Below are positions 15,604 through 22,137 of a DNA stretch of 22,137 bases, piece by piece (the first letter of the stretch is position 1; the number at the start of each line of letters is the position of its first letter). The stretch is from assembly GCA_965368585.1 (NCBI GenBank), contig CBDUNM010000079.1, positions 1-22,137 on the forward strand. The letters are read 5' to 3'. A model generated the notes under the pieces. The model was given only the letters and a program-made list of their open reading frames with translations, was not told where the DNA came from and made no database searches. This stretch comes from JARRQB01 sp965368585. GTDB taxonomy: Bacteria > Pseudomonadota > Gammaproteobacteria > Chromatiales > Chromatiaceae. The translations under genes were made by a program, and so were the position numbers.

Positions 15604-16560
15604 TCAGACCGCCGCGGCGGCGGTGCGCAGTTTCGCCTCGACGCGCACGGCATCAATCACGGCGGGATTGACGATTTTCGGGTACAGGCGGTAGGTGGCG
15701 TCTACCAGCTCCGCTTGAGATCGAGCCGCTTGCTCCAGCCGCTCGCGCAACGTATGCGGCAGCGCCGGCAACGTGAGCAGGCGCGGTGCAAGCCAATCGA
15801 GGTAATCCTCCATCAGCCGGTGCTGCGCCTCGTCTTGCCATTCGGTTCTGACGCCAGCGACCGGGAACACGGCCGCGTCGAGTGCTTCGGCGGTTGTCGG
15901 GAGTTGCGCGTCGGACAAGGGTCTGCCGGCACCGCCGGCGTCGCGCAGATACCACTGCATCGCGGGCGGAGCGGCGGCTTGGTCGCGTACCTGCTTTTCC
16001 AGTATCTGCGCGTGAAACCGGCGGCTTCCGTGGGCGCGGACACTGATGCCTTGATCGGTCAAGGCCGATGAGACGAACGGGGTGCCCGCCGGCAAGGTGG
16101 CCTGCCAGGCCTGCGGCTCGATCACCTCAATAAAGCGCGCTTCGGTCGTCGACGCCAACAAGGCCAGCGGTTGCCGGTCGCGGTCGAGCAACCACAGTTC
16201 GTGCCGGTCGGCCAACGGGAAGGGCAGCTGGCCCAGGACTGCGGGGATGGCGCTCACCAGGGTTTGCGCCGCCGCCAGCATGGCCCCGACATCGAGCACC
16301 GGATTGACCGGAACACGGCTCACGCCATTGTCCGGGTGCCATACGCCGAAGCCAAAGAACTGCTTCACCGCCGCGCGCTGGTTCAGGCTGCCCCAGGTGT
16401 GTTCGGGGCGTTCCGCCAGTATCTGCAGCTGCCAGGTCGCGCCGTCCACGCTCAGCGCGCGGGCATTGGGTGTCTCCACCGCCTCCACCACGCCGAGGAA
16501 CGGGTTGAGGCGCCGTACCGCGAAACACCGAGGATCGATGGTCGTCTCCGCGTCAGTCAA
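15604..16560 (-). CDS. Conserved-looking protein of unknown function, 318 aa
   Basis: I do not recognise a domain in this protein. It is soluble-looking, without signal peptide or membrane segment, and has Trp/Phe-rich stretches (TWGSLNQRAAVKQFFGFGVW) near residues 56-75 and a helical, Arg/Glu-rich C-terminal third. It has a normal codon pattern and a convincing translation signal: TTG at 16560 overlapping the stop of the preceding small gene as TTGA, with AGGGG 7 bases upstream. That coupling to the 74-aa gene and the FKBP-methyltransferase gene suggests a shared process, unknown at present. A MITE-like element begins 58 bp downstream. Confidence 0.75.
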   Translation of the reverse strand: MTDAETTIDPRCFAVRRLNPFLGVVEAVETPNARALSVDGATWQLQILAERPEHTWGSLNQRAAVKQFFGFGVWHPDNGVSRVPVNPVLDVGAMLAAAQTLVSAIPAVLGQLPFPLADRHELWLLDRDRQPLALLASTTEARFIEVIEPQAWQATLPAGTPFVSSALTDQGISVRAHGSRRFHAQILEKQVRDQAAAPPAMQWYLRDAGGAGRPLSDAQLPTTAEALDAAVFPVAGVRTEWQDEAQHRLMEDYLDWLAPRLLTLPALPHTLRERLEQAARSQAELVDATYRLYPKIVNPAVIDAVRVEAKLRTAAAAV

Positions 16561-16781
16561 GTCGTACCCCTGAGGCGTTCGATGAGTTGTGCCGGCGGAT
16601 TCCGTATCTCCGGATCGAGTATCTCGAACATGTGCTCGAGTTCGTCCGCTACGGGCTCGATCCGGTCTCGCGTGGTCAGGGTCTCGAGTTGACTCGAAAC
16701 GCGCTGCAGGTACGCAGGGGGTTCATTGCCGGCATCCCCAAACGGCGTACACCGGGTCCGAATACGCCAAGCGATCGGCAT
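16557..16781 (-). CDS. Small 74-aa protein overlapping its neighbours
   Basis: A small open frame between the FKBP-methyltransferase and the 318-aa gene. The ATG at 16781 has GGAAGA about 8 bases upstream and overlaps the end of the methyltransferase gene by 59 bp. Its stop overlaps the start of the next gene (TTGA). The second half (TTRDRIEPVADELEHMFEILDPEIRNPPAQLIERLR) reads like a genuine acidic helical protein, while the first third, which overlaps the methyltransferase, is less convincing, so the true start may lie further in. No family was recognised. The filled gap and tight coupling on both sides are the main support. Confidence 0.55.
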   Translation of the reverse strand: MPIAWRIRTRCTPFGDAGNEPPAYLQRVSSQLETLTTRDRIEPVADELEHMFEILDPEIRNPPAQLIERLRGTT

Positions 16782-17907
16782 ATTTGTCGTCTTCCGGGCG
16801 CGGCAGGCCGCGCATCGAGAACGTTTCGAGCTCACTGAATCCACCCGCAAGCAGAAAATATTCGAGCACCAGGCCAAGCCGCTCGAACTCATGCACATCC
16901 TGCCATACCCGGACGACCTTGGGTGGAAACCAGCGGTTGGAGAAGGTCAGTATGAACCAGCCGCCGGGCTTGAGGACCCGGCGAACGGCCTTGAAGACCT
17001 CCACCGGCCTGGTGAGGTACTCGACCGATACGGTGCAGACGGCCACGTCGAACCGGTGGTCGTCAAACGGCAGTTCAGGATCGAGGTTAAGGTCCTGGAT
17101 GACGCGTTCGCCCAGTAATGGATTGGCCTGCAGCTCTTCTTCGTTCATTCCCAGACCGCTGACGCAGGCGAGTTCCATGGACTCGGACAGATGTGATTTC
17201 CAGCTGGTCATCAGATCGAGCACGCGCGCACCGGCTGGGATGAGGCGGCTGTACAGGGATTCGATCTGCGCCGTGGCGCTACGGTCGAGGTGGTCGACCA
17301 GTCGCGCTTTGGCGTAGAACGCGCTATCCGCTTCGGGCGCCATGCGTGTGAACGGCAGATCGGAGAAAAAGTCCGTGGGCTCGGCCCGCCAGCGCGACTG
17401 CATGCCGACCCCGTGCTGGGTGAGCAGCTTGGCGACGTCGTTGCATCGAGCGCCGTGTGCGTCTCCGGCCTGCCAGGTATCCAGCAGCCGCGCCGACACG
17501 GTGACCGTGCGTCCGGCCAGGGGATGGTTCAGGTCCGCGCTGAACCCGTCGTGCAGCGCCGTGACCCTGAATGGCGTCGTGTTTTCGGGAAGAATACCTC
17601 TGACACCCGCGATAAAGGCGCGCGGGTAGAAGCGCCCCACACGCGGCTCGGTGTAATGGTAGCGGCGCAGCCGGCGATGAAACGCCGTCTCGGGCAGCGT
17701 CAGATGATCCTCCGCCATCCATTCGGGCATCAGCTCGCCTGCCGCGAACCGATGGCGGGCGACGTGTCCGGGTGCATGTCCCAGCACCTGCGGTTCCAGT
17801 TCACGCGGCAGCATGTCGCGCCCCAGATTGAGCTTGCCGGCCACCAGGCAATCGGTGTGCCGGGCGCTGTCGCTGCGCCATTCGACGGTGAACTCCATCG
17901 TGGCCAT
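16723..17907 (-). CDS. FKBP-like domain fused to a SAM-dependent methyltransferase
   Basis: A 394-aa cytoplasmic protein. The N-terminal part (about 1-150) resembles a SlyD-type FKBP prolyl isomerase: GRDMLPRELE, RHRFAAGEL, GRFYPRAFIAGVRGILPENTTPFRV and DLNHPLAGRTV. The C-terminal part (about 190-394) is a class I methyltransferase: RVLDLMTSWKSHL (SAM-binding strand), LPFDDHRFDVAVCTVSVEYLTRP and LKPGGWFILTFSNRWFPPKVV. The substrate is unknown. The fusion could link folding or recognition of a protein to its methylation, by inference. The ATG at 17907 (MATMEFTVEW) is chosen just before the FKBP-like fold. An ATG at 17988 is possible, and no clear ribosome site decides between them. It is the first gene of a minus-strand group with the 74-aa and 318-aa genes. 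Confidence 0.87.
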   Translation of the reverse strand: MATMEFTVEWRSDSARHTDCLVAGKLNLGRDMLPRELEPQVLGHAPGHVARHRFAAGELMPEWMAEDHLTLPETAFHRRLRRYHYTEPRVGRFYPRAFIAGVRGILPENTTPFRVTALHDGFSADLNHPLAGRTVTVSARLLDTWQAGDAHGARCNDVAKLLTQHGVGMQSRWRAEPTDFFSDLPFTRMAPEADSAFYAKARLVDHLDRSATAQIESLYSRLIPAGARVLDLMTSWKSHLSESMELACVSGLGMNEEELQANPLLGERVIQDLNLDPELPFDDHRFDVAVCTVSVEYLTRPVEVFKAVRRVLKPGGWFILTFSNRWFPPKVVRVWQDVHEFERLGLVLEYFLLAGGFSELETFSMRGLPRPEDDKYADRLAYSDPVYAVWGCRQ

Positions 17908-18117
17908 GGATCGGGAGTGGGCCGTGTCGCATCGACGCGCTGTATCCGGAGCAGAATTTCGTAACCGTGCAAGGGTTGGCAAGCGCATCTTAGTGTATCG
18001 ATAGTAACCTGTTGAATCGTGATAGTGGCAGATAACCGACAGGTCGAAAACTGGGTTGCCGCGGTAGAGAAACGATCCCTTGTGAACACGAACACCATGG
18101 CGCCGGGGGGCTCCCGG

Positions 18118-19635
18118 TCAGCTGAACTCGTAAGCCAGGGCATATCCGGCCTGTTCGAGATAGATCGCCTCGGCAGCCATTTCCGCCCGCGTCAGCGGGT
18201 GATCCTCGAGCCAGCCGCGCGGGAACTGCGTCTTGACGAGCGTATCGGAGGCCTCGAGTCTGATCAGGGGTTTTCCCTTGCTCGAGCGTCCCCGGTGGAT
18301 CAGGACCGCTAGCCGCAAAAGTATGCATAGCCGCTTGACCGGCTCGCGTACCTCGGCACCCAACTGCTCAAAATAGACGCTGGGGAACTTACGTCTGTGG
18401 CCTCTGACCAACGCCGCCAGTACGGCCTGTTGTTGGCGGGAGAAGCCGGGCATGTCCAGGTTGCTCAGGATGTACGCGCCGTGTTTATGGAAGGCGCTGT
18501 GGGAAATCATCAGCCCGATCTCGTGTAGGTGCGCGGCCCAGTCGAGGAGGCGCGCGTATTCCGGGTCGGTCGGCAACCACCCCGGAGCGGCCTGTTCCCA
18601 GAATCGGGTGACGGTTGTGGCGACGCGCTCGCCCTGTTCGTCATCCAGGGAAAAGCGCTTGATCAGCGCGGCTGTGGTCCGGTCGCGCGTGTCGTGGTGC
18701 TGAATGATACCGAGCATCTCGTACAACAGGCCTTCGCGCAGTGCCAGGTCGGATACGCTCATGCACTCGACCCGCAGAGATTTGAACACCGCCGAGAGCA
18801 CCGCCACACCGCCGACAAAGACCGGCCTACGCTCTTCGGTCAGGCCGTCGAGTTGCATCTTGTCCAGGCTGCCGAAGGCGATGAGCGCCTTGCGGAGCTT
18901 CTTCAACGACGACCGGGTAATACCGTTGTCGCTCCAGCCGTTCGCCAGCACGACCTCCTGGATGGCCTTGATCGTGCCCGAGCTGCCGACCGCCGCCGCC
19001 CAGTTCTGGGCGTGAAATACACTGTGTACCGGCCGTACCTCGAGGCGACAGGCGGTAATGGCCCGATCCATCGTGTCGCGGGTGATCTTTGCATCGCCAA
19101 AGAACTGACGGCTGATGCTGACACATCCCATGAACAGGCTCTCGCGCTGCCTGGGCTGCATGCCCCGCCCGAGAATGAGTTCGGTGCTGCCGCCTCCGAT
19201 GTCGACCACCAGTCGCTGCTCGTCGCCGGCCGCGAGTCCGTGAGCGACGCCGAGGTAGATCAGCCGCGCCTCTTCGCGCCCGGCAATGACGTCGATGTGA
19301 TGACCGAGCGCCGCTTCGGCCTTGCGTAAAAAGGCCCCGCCGTCGTTGACCTGGCGCAGCGTGTTGGTTCCGACGGCGCGCACGCGGCTGCGGGGGAATT
19401 CGCGCAGCTGTTGGCCGAACCGGGAAAGGCACTCGAGCGCCCGCTGCTCGGCCTCTTCCGTCACCTGTTTGCGGTCATTCAGTCCCGCGCCGAGGCGCAC
19501 CATTTCGCGCAGTTTGTCGATGACTTTGAGCTGACCGCTGTCGAGGCGGGCGGCGATCATGTGAAAACTGTTGGATCCGAGATCGACCGCAGCCACGGTC
19601 TCGGGGGTTTCGAGTTGAGTTGGAATTGCCGACAT
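18118..19635 (-). CDS. ppx: Exopolyphosphatase (Ppx/GppA family)
   Basis: A 505-aa enzyme that releases phosphate from the ends of polyphosphate, or hydrolyses pppGpp in the GppA branch. The ASKHA-fold N-terminal part has DLGSNSFHMI near residue 18 and DIGGGSTELI near 145, the phosphate-binding motifs. The C-terminal part has an HD-like helical domain (HLHEIGLMISHSAFHKHGAYIL, near 368) and the tail typical of full-length bacterial Ppx. Length is normal. It lies 82 bp downstream of sixA on the same strand and probably shares its transcript; ppx and sixA adjacency is common in gammaproteobacteria. No ppk gene is within the window. Confidence 0.93.
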   Translation of the reverse strand: MSAIPTQLETPETVAAVDLGSNSFHMIAARLDSGQLKVIDKLREMVRLGAGLNDRKQVTEEAEQRALECLSRFGQQLREFPRSRVRAVGTNTLRQVNDGGAFLRKAEAALGHHIDVIAGREEARLIYLGVAHGLAAGDEQRLVVDIGGGSTELILGRGMQPRQRESLFMGCVSISRQFFGDAKITRDTMDRAITACRLEVRPVHSVFHAQNWAAAVGSSGTIKAIQEVVLANGWSDNGITRSSLKKLRKALIAFGSLDKMQLDGLTEERRPVFVGGVAVLSAVFKSLRVECMSVSDLALREGLLYEMLGIIQHHDTRDRTTAALIKRFSLDDEQGERVATTVTRFWEQAAPGWLPTDPEYARLLDWAAHLHEIGLMISHSAFHKHGAYILSNLDMPGFSRQQQAVLAALVRGHRRKFPSVYFEQLGAEVREPVKRLCILLRLAVLIHRGRSSKGKPLIRLEASDTLVKTQFPRGWLEDHPLTRAEMAAEAIYLEQAGYALAYEFS

Positions 19636-19717
19636 GATGCACTCGGGTTGCGGGCGGGGACCCTGTCAGAAAAGATCGATCTGGGGGTGTGAAATGGCGG
19701 ACGGGTCGTGACTTGAG

Positions 19718-20233
19718 CTATTTTTTCGTTTTGCCCAAGGCGCGCAGCTGGTTGGGTGTGAGCGCCCAACGCAGAATGCAGCGACCCTGCTCCGGAACGC
19801 CGTGACTGCCGAGCAGGCAGGCGCCACCCTTGCCGAAGTCAAGGAACCCCTCGCTACGGCCGCACACCAACCAGGCAACCAAGTCGGACAGGTCGGGTTC
19901 GTGGCCCACCACGCACAATGTACCGTCGACCGTCTGTTGTGCCAGCCAGTGCGTCATATTGGCCGGACCCTGGCCCGGCGACAGTTCAGGAACTTCGAGC
20001 ACCAGATCCGGCTTGACGCCTTTGGCCACGATCTCCGCCGTTTGTCGCGCGCGCGTCAATGGGCTGGTCGCCAGCACATCGATGTGCTCGACGAGTTGCC
20101 TGATGCCGCGAACGCCTGCGCGCATCCGCTCGATTCCTCTCCGGGTGAGGGGGCGCAGTTCGTCGCTGCTGTGATGCTTGGCAAAGTCTTCCCGATCCTT
20201 TGCGACGGCATGGCGTATCAACAAGATATCCAT
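19718..20233 (-). CDS. sixA: Phosphohistidine phosphatase SixA
   Basis: A 171-aa histidine-phosphatase-fold protein. The catalytic His8 is in the RHA motif at the N-terminus. ATSPLTRARQTAEI supplies the phosphate-binding Arg, and VVGHEPDLSDLV the second catalytic His. The single compact domain without signal peptide matches SixA, which dephosphorylates phosphohistidine on ArcB or the nitrogen-PTS protein NPr in E. coli. The target here is unknown. AAAGGAG lies about 12 bases before the ATG, a rather long gap. It is upstream of ppx. Confidence 0.92.
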   Translation of the reverse strand: MDILLIRHAVAKDREDFAKHHSSDELRPLTRRGIERMRAGVRGIRQLVEHIDVLATSPLTRARQTAEIVAKGVKPDLVLEVPELSPGQGPANMTHWLAQQTVDGTLCVVGHEPDLSDLVAWLVCGRSEGFLDFGKGGACLLGSHGVPEQGRCILRWALTPNQLRALGKTKK

Positions 20234-20368
20234 GGTTATGACCGGCTCCTTTTGTGGCGCTGGCGATTACCGTAGGTAAACGCGCGAAATGTTTGCCTGG
20301 CGTGTTCCGAAGTGATCTGATTTCGGGTACCAATCCTGTAAAGATAACGCAACAGGTTGTGAAAAAGT

Positions 20369-20956
20369 ATGAAGTTTTGTTGTCAATGCAGCGGCGTTGT
20401 CGAGCTGCGGGTTCCGGACGGCGACAATCGCCCGCGTCACGTCTGCAATGACTGCGGCATGATTCACTATCAGAACCCCAAGATCGTCACGGGCTGCCTC
20501 CCCGAATGGCGGGACCAGGTATTGTTGTGCCGTCGCGCGATCGCGCCTCGTCGCGGCTATTGGACGCTGCCCGCCGGGTTTCTGGAAAACGGTGAAACGA
20601 CGCAGCAGGGCGCGGCGCGGGAGACCGAGGAGGAGGCGAATGCGCGGGTCGATGTTTACGCCTTGTACACCACCTTCAATCTGCCGCACATCGACCAGGT
20701 GTATATGTTCTTTCGCGCACGTCTGGCGGACCTGGATTTCGGTCCGGGCGAGGAAAGCCTCGACGTGGCGCTGTTCAACGAGGCGCAGATACCCTGGGAT
20801 GAAATGGCGTTTCCCGCAGTCGCCGAGACCTTGAAATTGTATTTTTCCGACCGTGCGCGCGGGGAGTACAGAGCCCATCTGGGCGATATTTTGCGTGTGC
20901 CGGGCGCCGGTTTTCGCCACTACGAAGTGCGTATGCTAGACAGCCCTCGGTCTTGA
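20369..20956 (+). CDS. Nudix hydrolase with N-terminal zinc ribbon
   Basis: A 195-aa protein. A zinc-ribbon pair, Cys4-Cys7 and Cys26-Cys29, precedes the Nudix domain. The Nudix box runs from Gly70 to Ala92 (G-x5-E-x7-RE-x2-EE), with Glu76, Arg84, Glu85, Glu88 and Glu89 conserved. The usual Gly near the end is Asn91, giving EEANA, which is common in this zinc-ribbon subgroup. Such proteins hydrolyse nucleoside diphosphates linked to another group (NADH, ADP-ribose, FAD); the substrate is not predictable. It is divergent from sixA with 135 bp between them. The ribosome site is weak. Confidence 0.9.
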   Translation: MKFCCQCSGVVELRVPDGDNRPRHVCNDCGMIHYQNPKIVTGCLPEWRDQVLLCRRAIAPRRGYWTLPAGFLENGETTQQGAARETEEEANARVDVYALYTTFNLPHIDQVYMFFRARLADLDFGPGEESLDVALFNEAQIPWDEMAFPAVAETLKLYFSDRARGEYRAHLGDILRVPGAGFRHYEVRMLDSPRS

Positions 20957-21048
20957 GTCCCGCGTCGAGGTCAGCTGCTGCGGCGCGGTTAATACCGCAG
21001 ATGCGCTGCTCCGCTTGCCGACAAGCGACCCGGACAGGACACCAGATC

Positions 21049-21075
21049 TAAAGTCCGCGAGGCCTGCTCCGATAT
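21049..21075 (+). promoter_or_regulatory. FliA (sigma-28)-type promoter
   Basis: TAAAGTCC (21049-21056), an 11-base spacer, then TCCGATAT (21068-21075). The flagellar sigma-28 consensus is TAAAGTTT-N11-GCCGATAA, so 6 of 8 bases match in each box with exact spacing. It lies 39 bp upstream of the start of the aerotaxis-type PAS gene, a gene class often in the motility regulon. Confidence 0.6.
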
Positions 21076-21114
21076 CGTTATTCGGACTAGAGAGTCGCGC
21101 AAACGAAGACCAAC

Positions 21115-21722
21115 ATGATACGGACGTCCACTGAACGCTTTGTACGTGAGGACGATTTCATCGTTTCGAAAACCGACGCCAAGAGCCGAATCACCTACGC
21201 CAATCGAGTTTTCATGCACCTGTCCGCCTACGATTAACGCGACCTGTTGGGCGAGCAGCACCATTTCGTGCGTCCCCCGGATATGCCCAGAGGCGTTTTC
21301 CGCTATATGTGGCGGACCTTGCAGCAAGGGCGGGAGTTTTTCGGTTACATGAAGAATCTGCCGAAAGACGGCAGCTTCTATTGGACCTTCGCCTATGTGA
21401 CGCCCACCTACGATGCGCACAACGAGCTGGCGGGTTACTACTCGGTGCGTCGAAAACCCCGCGAGGAGGGTATCCGACGAATGGAAACCGTTTTACGCGG
21501 CCAGCTGCGGCATATGGGGGCGGTTGTCAGCGCCGTCAGGTCGCCGCCGGCGACTGGATGCACGATCGTGCGACGCAAGACGCCGTATACGCGGCGTTCG
21601 AAGATGCCGAGTCGGCCAGCGAGGAGCTGGTTACCATACTCGGAGGTTTGGCGGACGAAATGCGCCGCTACGAGAAGCCCGCCAGCAGGACCACGGAAGT
21701 CGAGCTCTTAATAGTGTCTTAG
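21115..21722 (+). pseudogene. Aerotaxis-type PAS sensor, broken by a nonsense codon and a frameshift
   Basis: Read through the stop, the translation is a single PAS domain of the Aer type: DFIVSKTDAKSRITYANRVFM, then LLGEQHHFVRPPDMPRGVFRYMW and FFGYMKNLPKDGSFYWTFAYVTPTYD, ending GYYSVRRKP. Codon 41 is TAA (21235-21237), where relatives usually have Glu or a similar residue, so a single GAA-to-TAA change would explain it. A second lesion lies between about 21500 and 21550: after it, another frame carries the protein-like sequence GDWMHDRATQDAVYAAFEDA and ends at a TAG whose last bases belong to repeat copy B. Such PAS proteins sense redox or oxygen for chemotaxis. The upstream FliA-type promoter fits that origin. 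Confidence 0.8.
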
Positions 21723-21879
21723 GGTTCGCGCCGAAATAATTGCGCGTTTTCAGGCGTTGAGACGCCCGACTGGCAAGGCGCGAGGAGTCCGAATAGCCAG
21801 CCTATTTAAACGACGAGCAACGCAGTCAGACGGGATGTATCGGCGTATAAAAACGGGAAGTTGTTTTTTCGCGAACCCT
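21721..21879 (+). repeat. Structured dispersed repeat, copy B
   Basis: A 159-bp unit with perfect 10-bp terminal inverted repeats AGGGTTCGCG/CGCGAACCCT. Internal stems are GGCGT/ACGCC (21753-21757 with 21762-21766), GACTG/CAGTC (21768-21772 with 21823-21827) and AATAG/CTATT in the centre. It is about 82% identical to copy A. TTA stands on both outer sides of GGG...CCC and may be a target duplication. It follows the PAS pseudogene and lies 15 bp from the 3' end of the cold-shock-like gene. Confidence 0.85.
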
Positions 21880-21894
21880 TAGGTCGTTAGATCT

Positions 21895-22137
21895 TCAGCG
21901 CGTCTCGACCTGCACCAGCCGCACATTCTGGGCGACCAGGCCGTCCTCCACTTCACTCTCCTGCAGGTAAAACTCGACCAGCGTATCGCGACTCATCAAT
22001 CCCTCGGGGCGCACTTCGTCGGCCAGCTCGTTGGCGTGACAGAACACGCTTTGCCACGGCGAGTCGGGGTCGCGGTGATCGGTAATCCACATGTTGGGAC
22101 GGAGTTCCTTGATAAAGTTGAGGAAGCCATAGCCTTT
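21895..22137 (-). CDS. Cold-shock-domain-like protein, 5' partial
   Basis: The reading is open to the window edge, so the N-terminus is missing. The visible 80 residues begin KGYGFLNFI, equivalent to the RNP1 nucleic-acid-binding strand of cold-shock domains. VFCHANEL is equivalent to RNP2 (VFVHF). TLVEFYLQESEVEDGLVAQNVRLV matches the final strands. About 20 residues separate the two RNP strands, longer than the usual 8-10, so this is an atypical family member. It probably binds single-stranded nucleic acid, by inference. Confidence 0.7.
   Translation of the reverse strand, partial: KGYGFLNFIKELRPNMWITDHRDPDSPWQSVFCHANELADEVRPEGLMSRDTLVEFYLQESEVEDGLVAQNVRLVQVETR

Noticed and set aside
20989..21420. 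A 143-codon minus-strand open frame
   Set aside because: It is antisense to the PAS pseudogene, whose plus-strand translation has clear family motifs despite the stop.

Overview
The window looks like chromosomal DNA from a GC-rich gammaproteobacterium. ArgG, HemH, PhrB, Ppx, SixA and the OprI-like murein lipoprotein all read as gammaproteobacterial families, and the FKBP-methyltransferase fusion, the DUF971 protein and the HExxH SprA-like protein suggest a Chromatiales-type or related lineage. That placement is inference from family recall. Gene density is high. No rRNA, tRNA or CRISPR array was seen.

Layout. Bases 2-2841 hold a stand-alone receiver protein joined by an ATGA overlap to a REC-LOV-PAS-GGDEF-EAL protein, a predicted blue-light-responsive cyclic-di-GMP enzyme whose LOV pocket has Leu in place of the usual flavin-contacting Gln. 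Then come a 161-bp structured repeat and a truncated receiver fragment (2875-3165). Bases 3372-5352 form an envelope group: a YafK-type L,D-transpeptidase, an OprI/Lpp-like lipoprotein ending in Lys, and a LysM plus ErfK/YbiS-type L,D-transpeptidase of the kind that anchors such lipoproteins to murein. Bases 5483-8475 carry a YbfF-like esterase, argG and a CinA-type molybdopterin-binding-fold protein. On the minus strand a class I photolyase (8600-10030) and a membrane-anchored DUF2914 protein (10148-11323) follow. A SprA-like putative metalloprotease (+) and a DUF971 protein (-) come next.

Bases 12412-13042 are a gene-poor stretch ending in a 298-bp MITE-like element that reads into the 5' end of apbE. 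From 14180 to 20233 every gene is on the minus strand: hemH, a 318-aa protein of unknown function, a small 74-aa overlapping gene, the FKBP-methyltransferase fusion, ppx and sixA. Between hemH and the 318-aa gene lies a second MITE-like element whose end contains the apparent ribosome binding site and TTG start of hemH. A zinc-ribbon Nudix hydrolase (+) follows. The window ends with a broken aerotaxis-type PAS gene behind a FliA-type promoter, a second copy of the 160-bp repeat, and part of a cold-shock-domain-like gene.

The most unusual features are the LOV domain with its Gln-to-Leu change, and a family of structured repeats. Two direct copies (A and B) show paired compensatory base changes. 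A third, inverted copy of the same core (C) sits inside the MITE next to hemH. These elements repeatedly touch gene ends, supplying stop codons to two broken sensory genes and start signals to hemH and possibly apbE.
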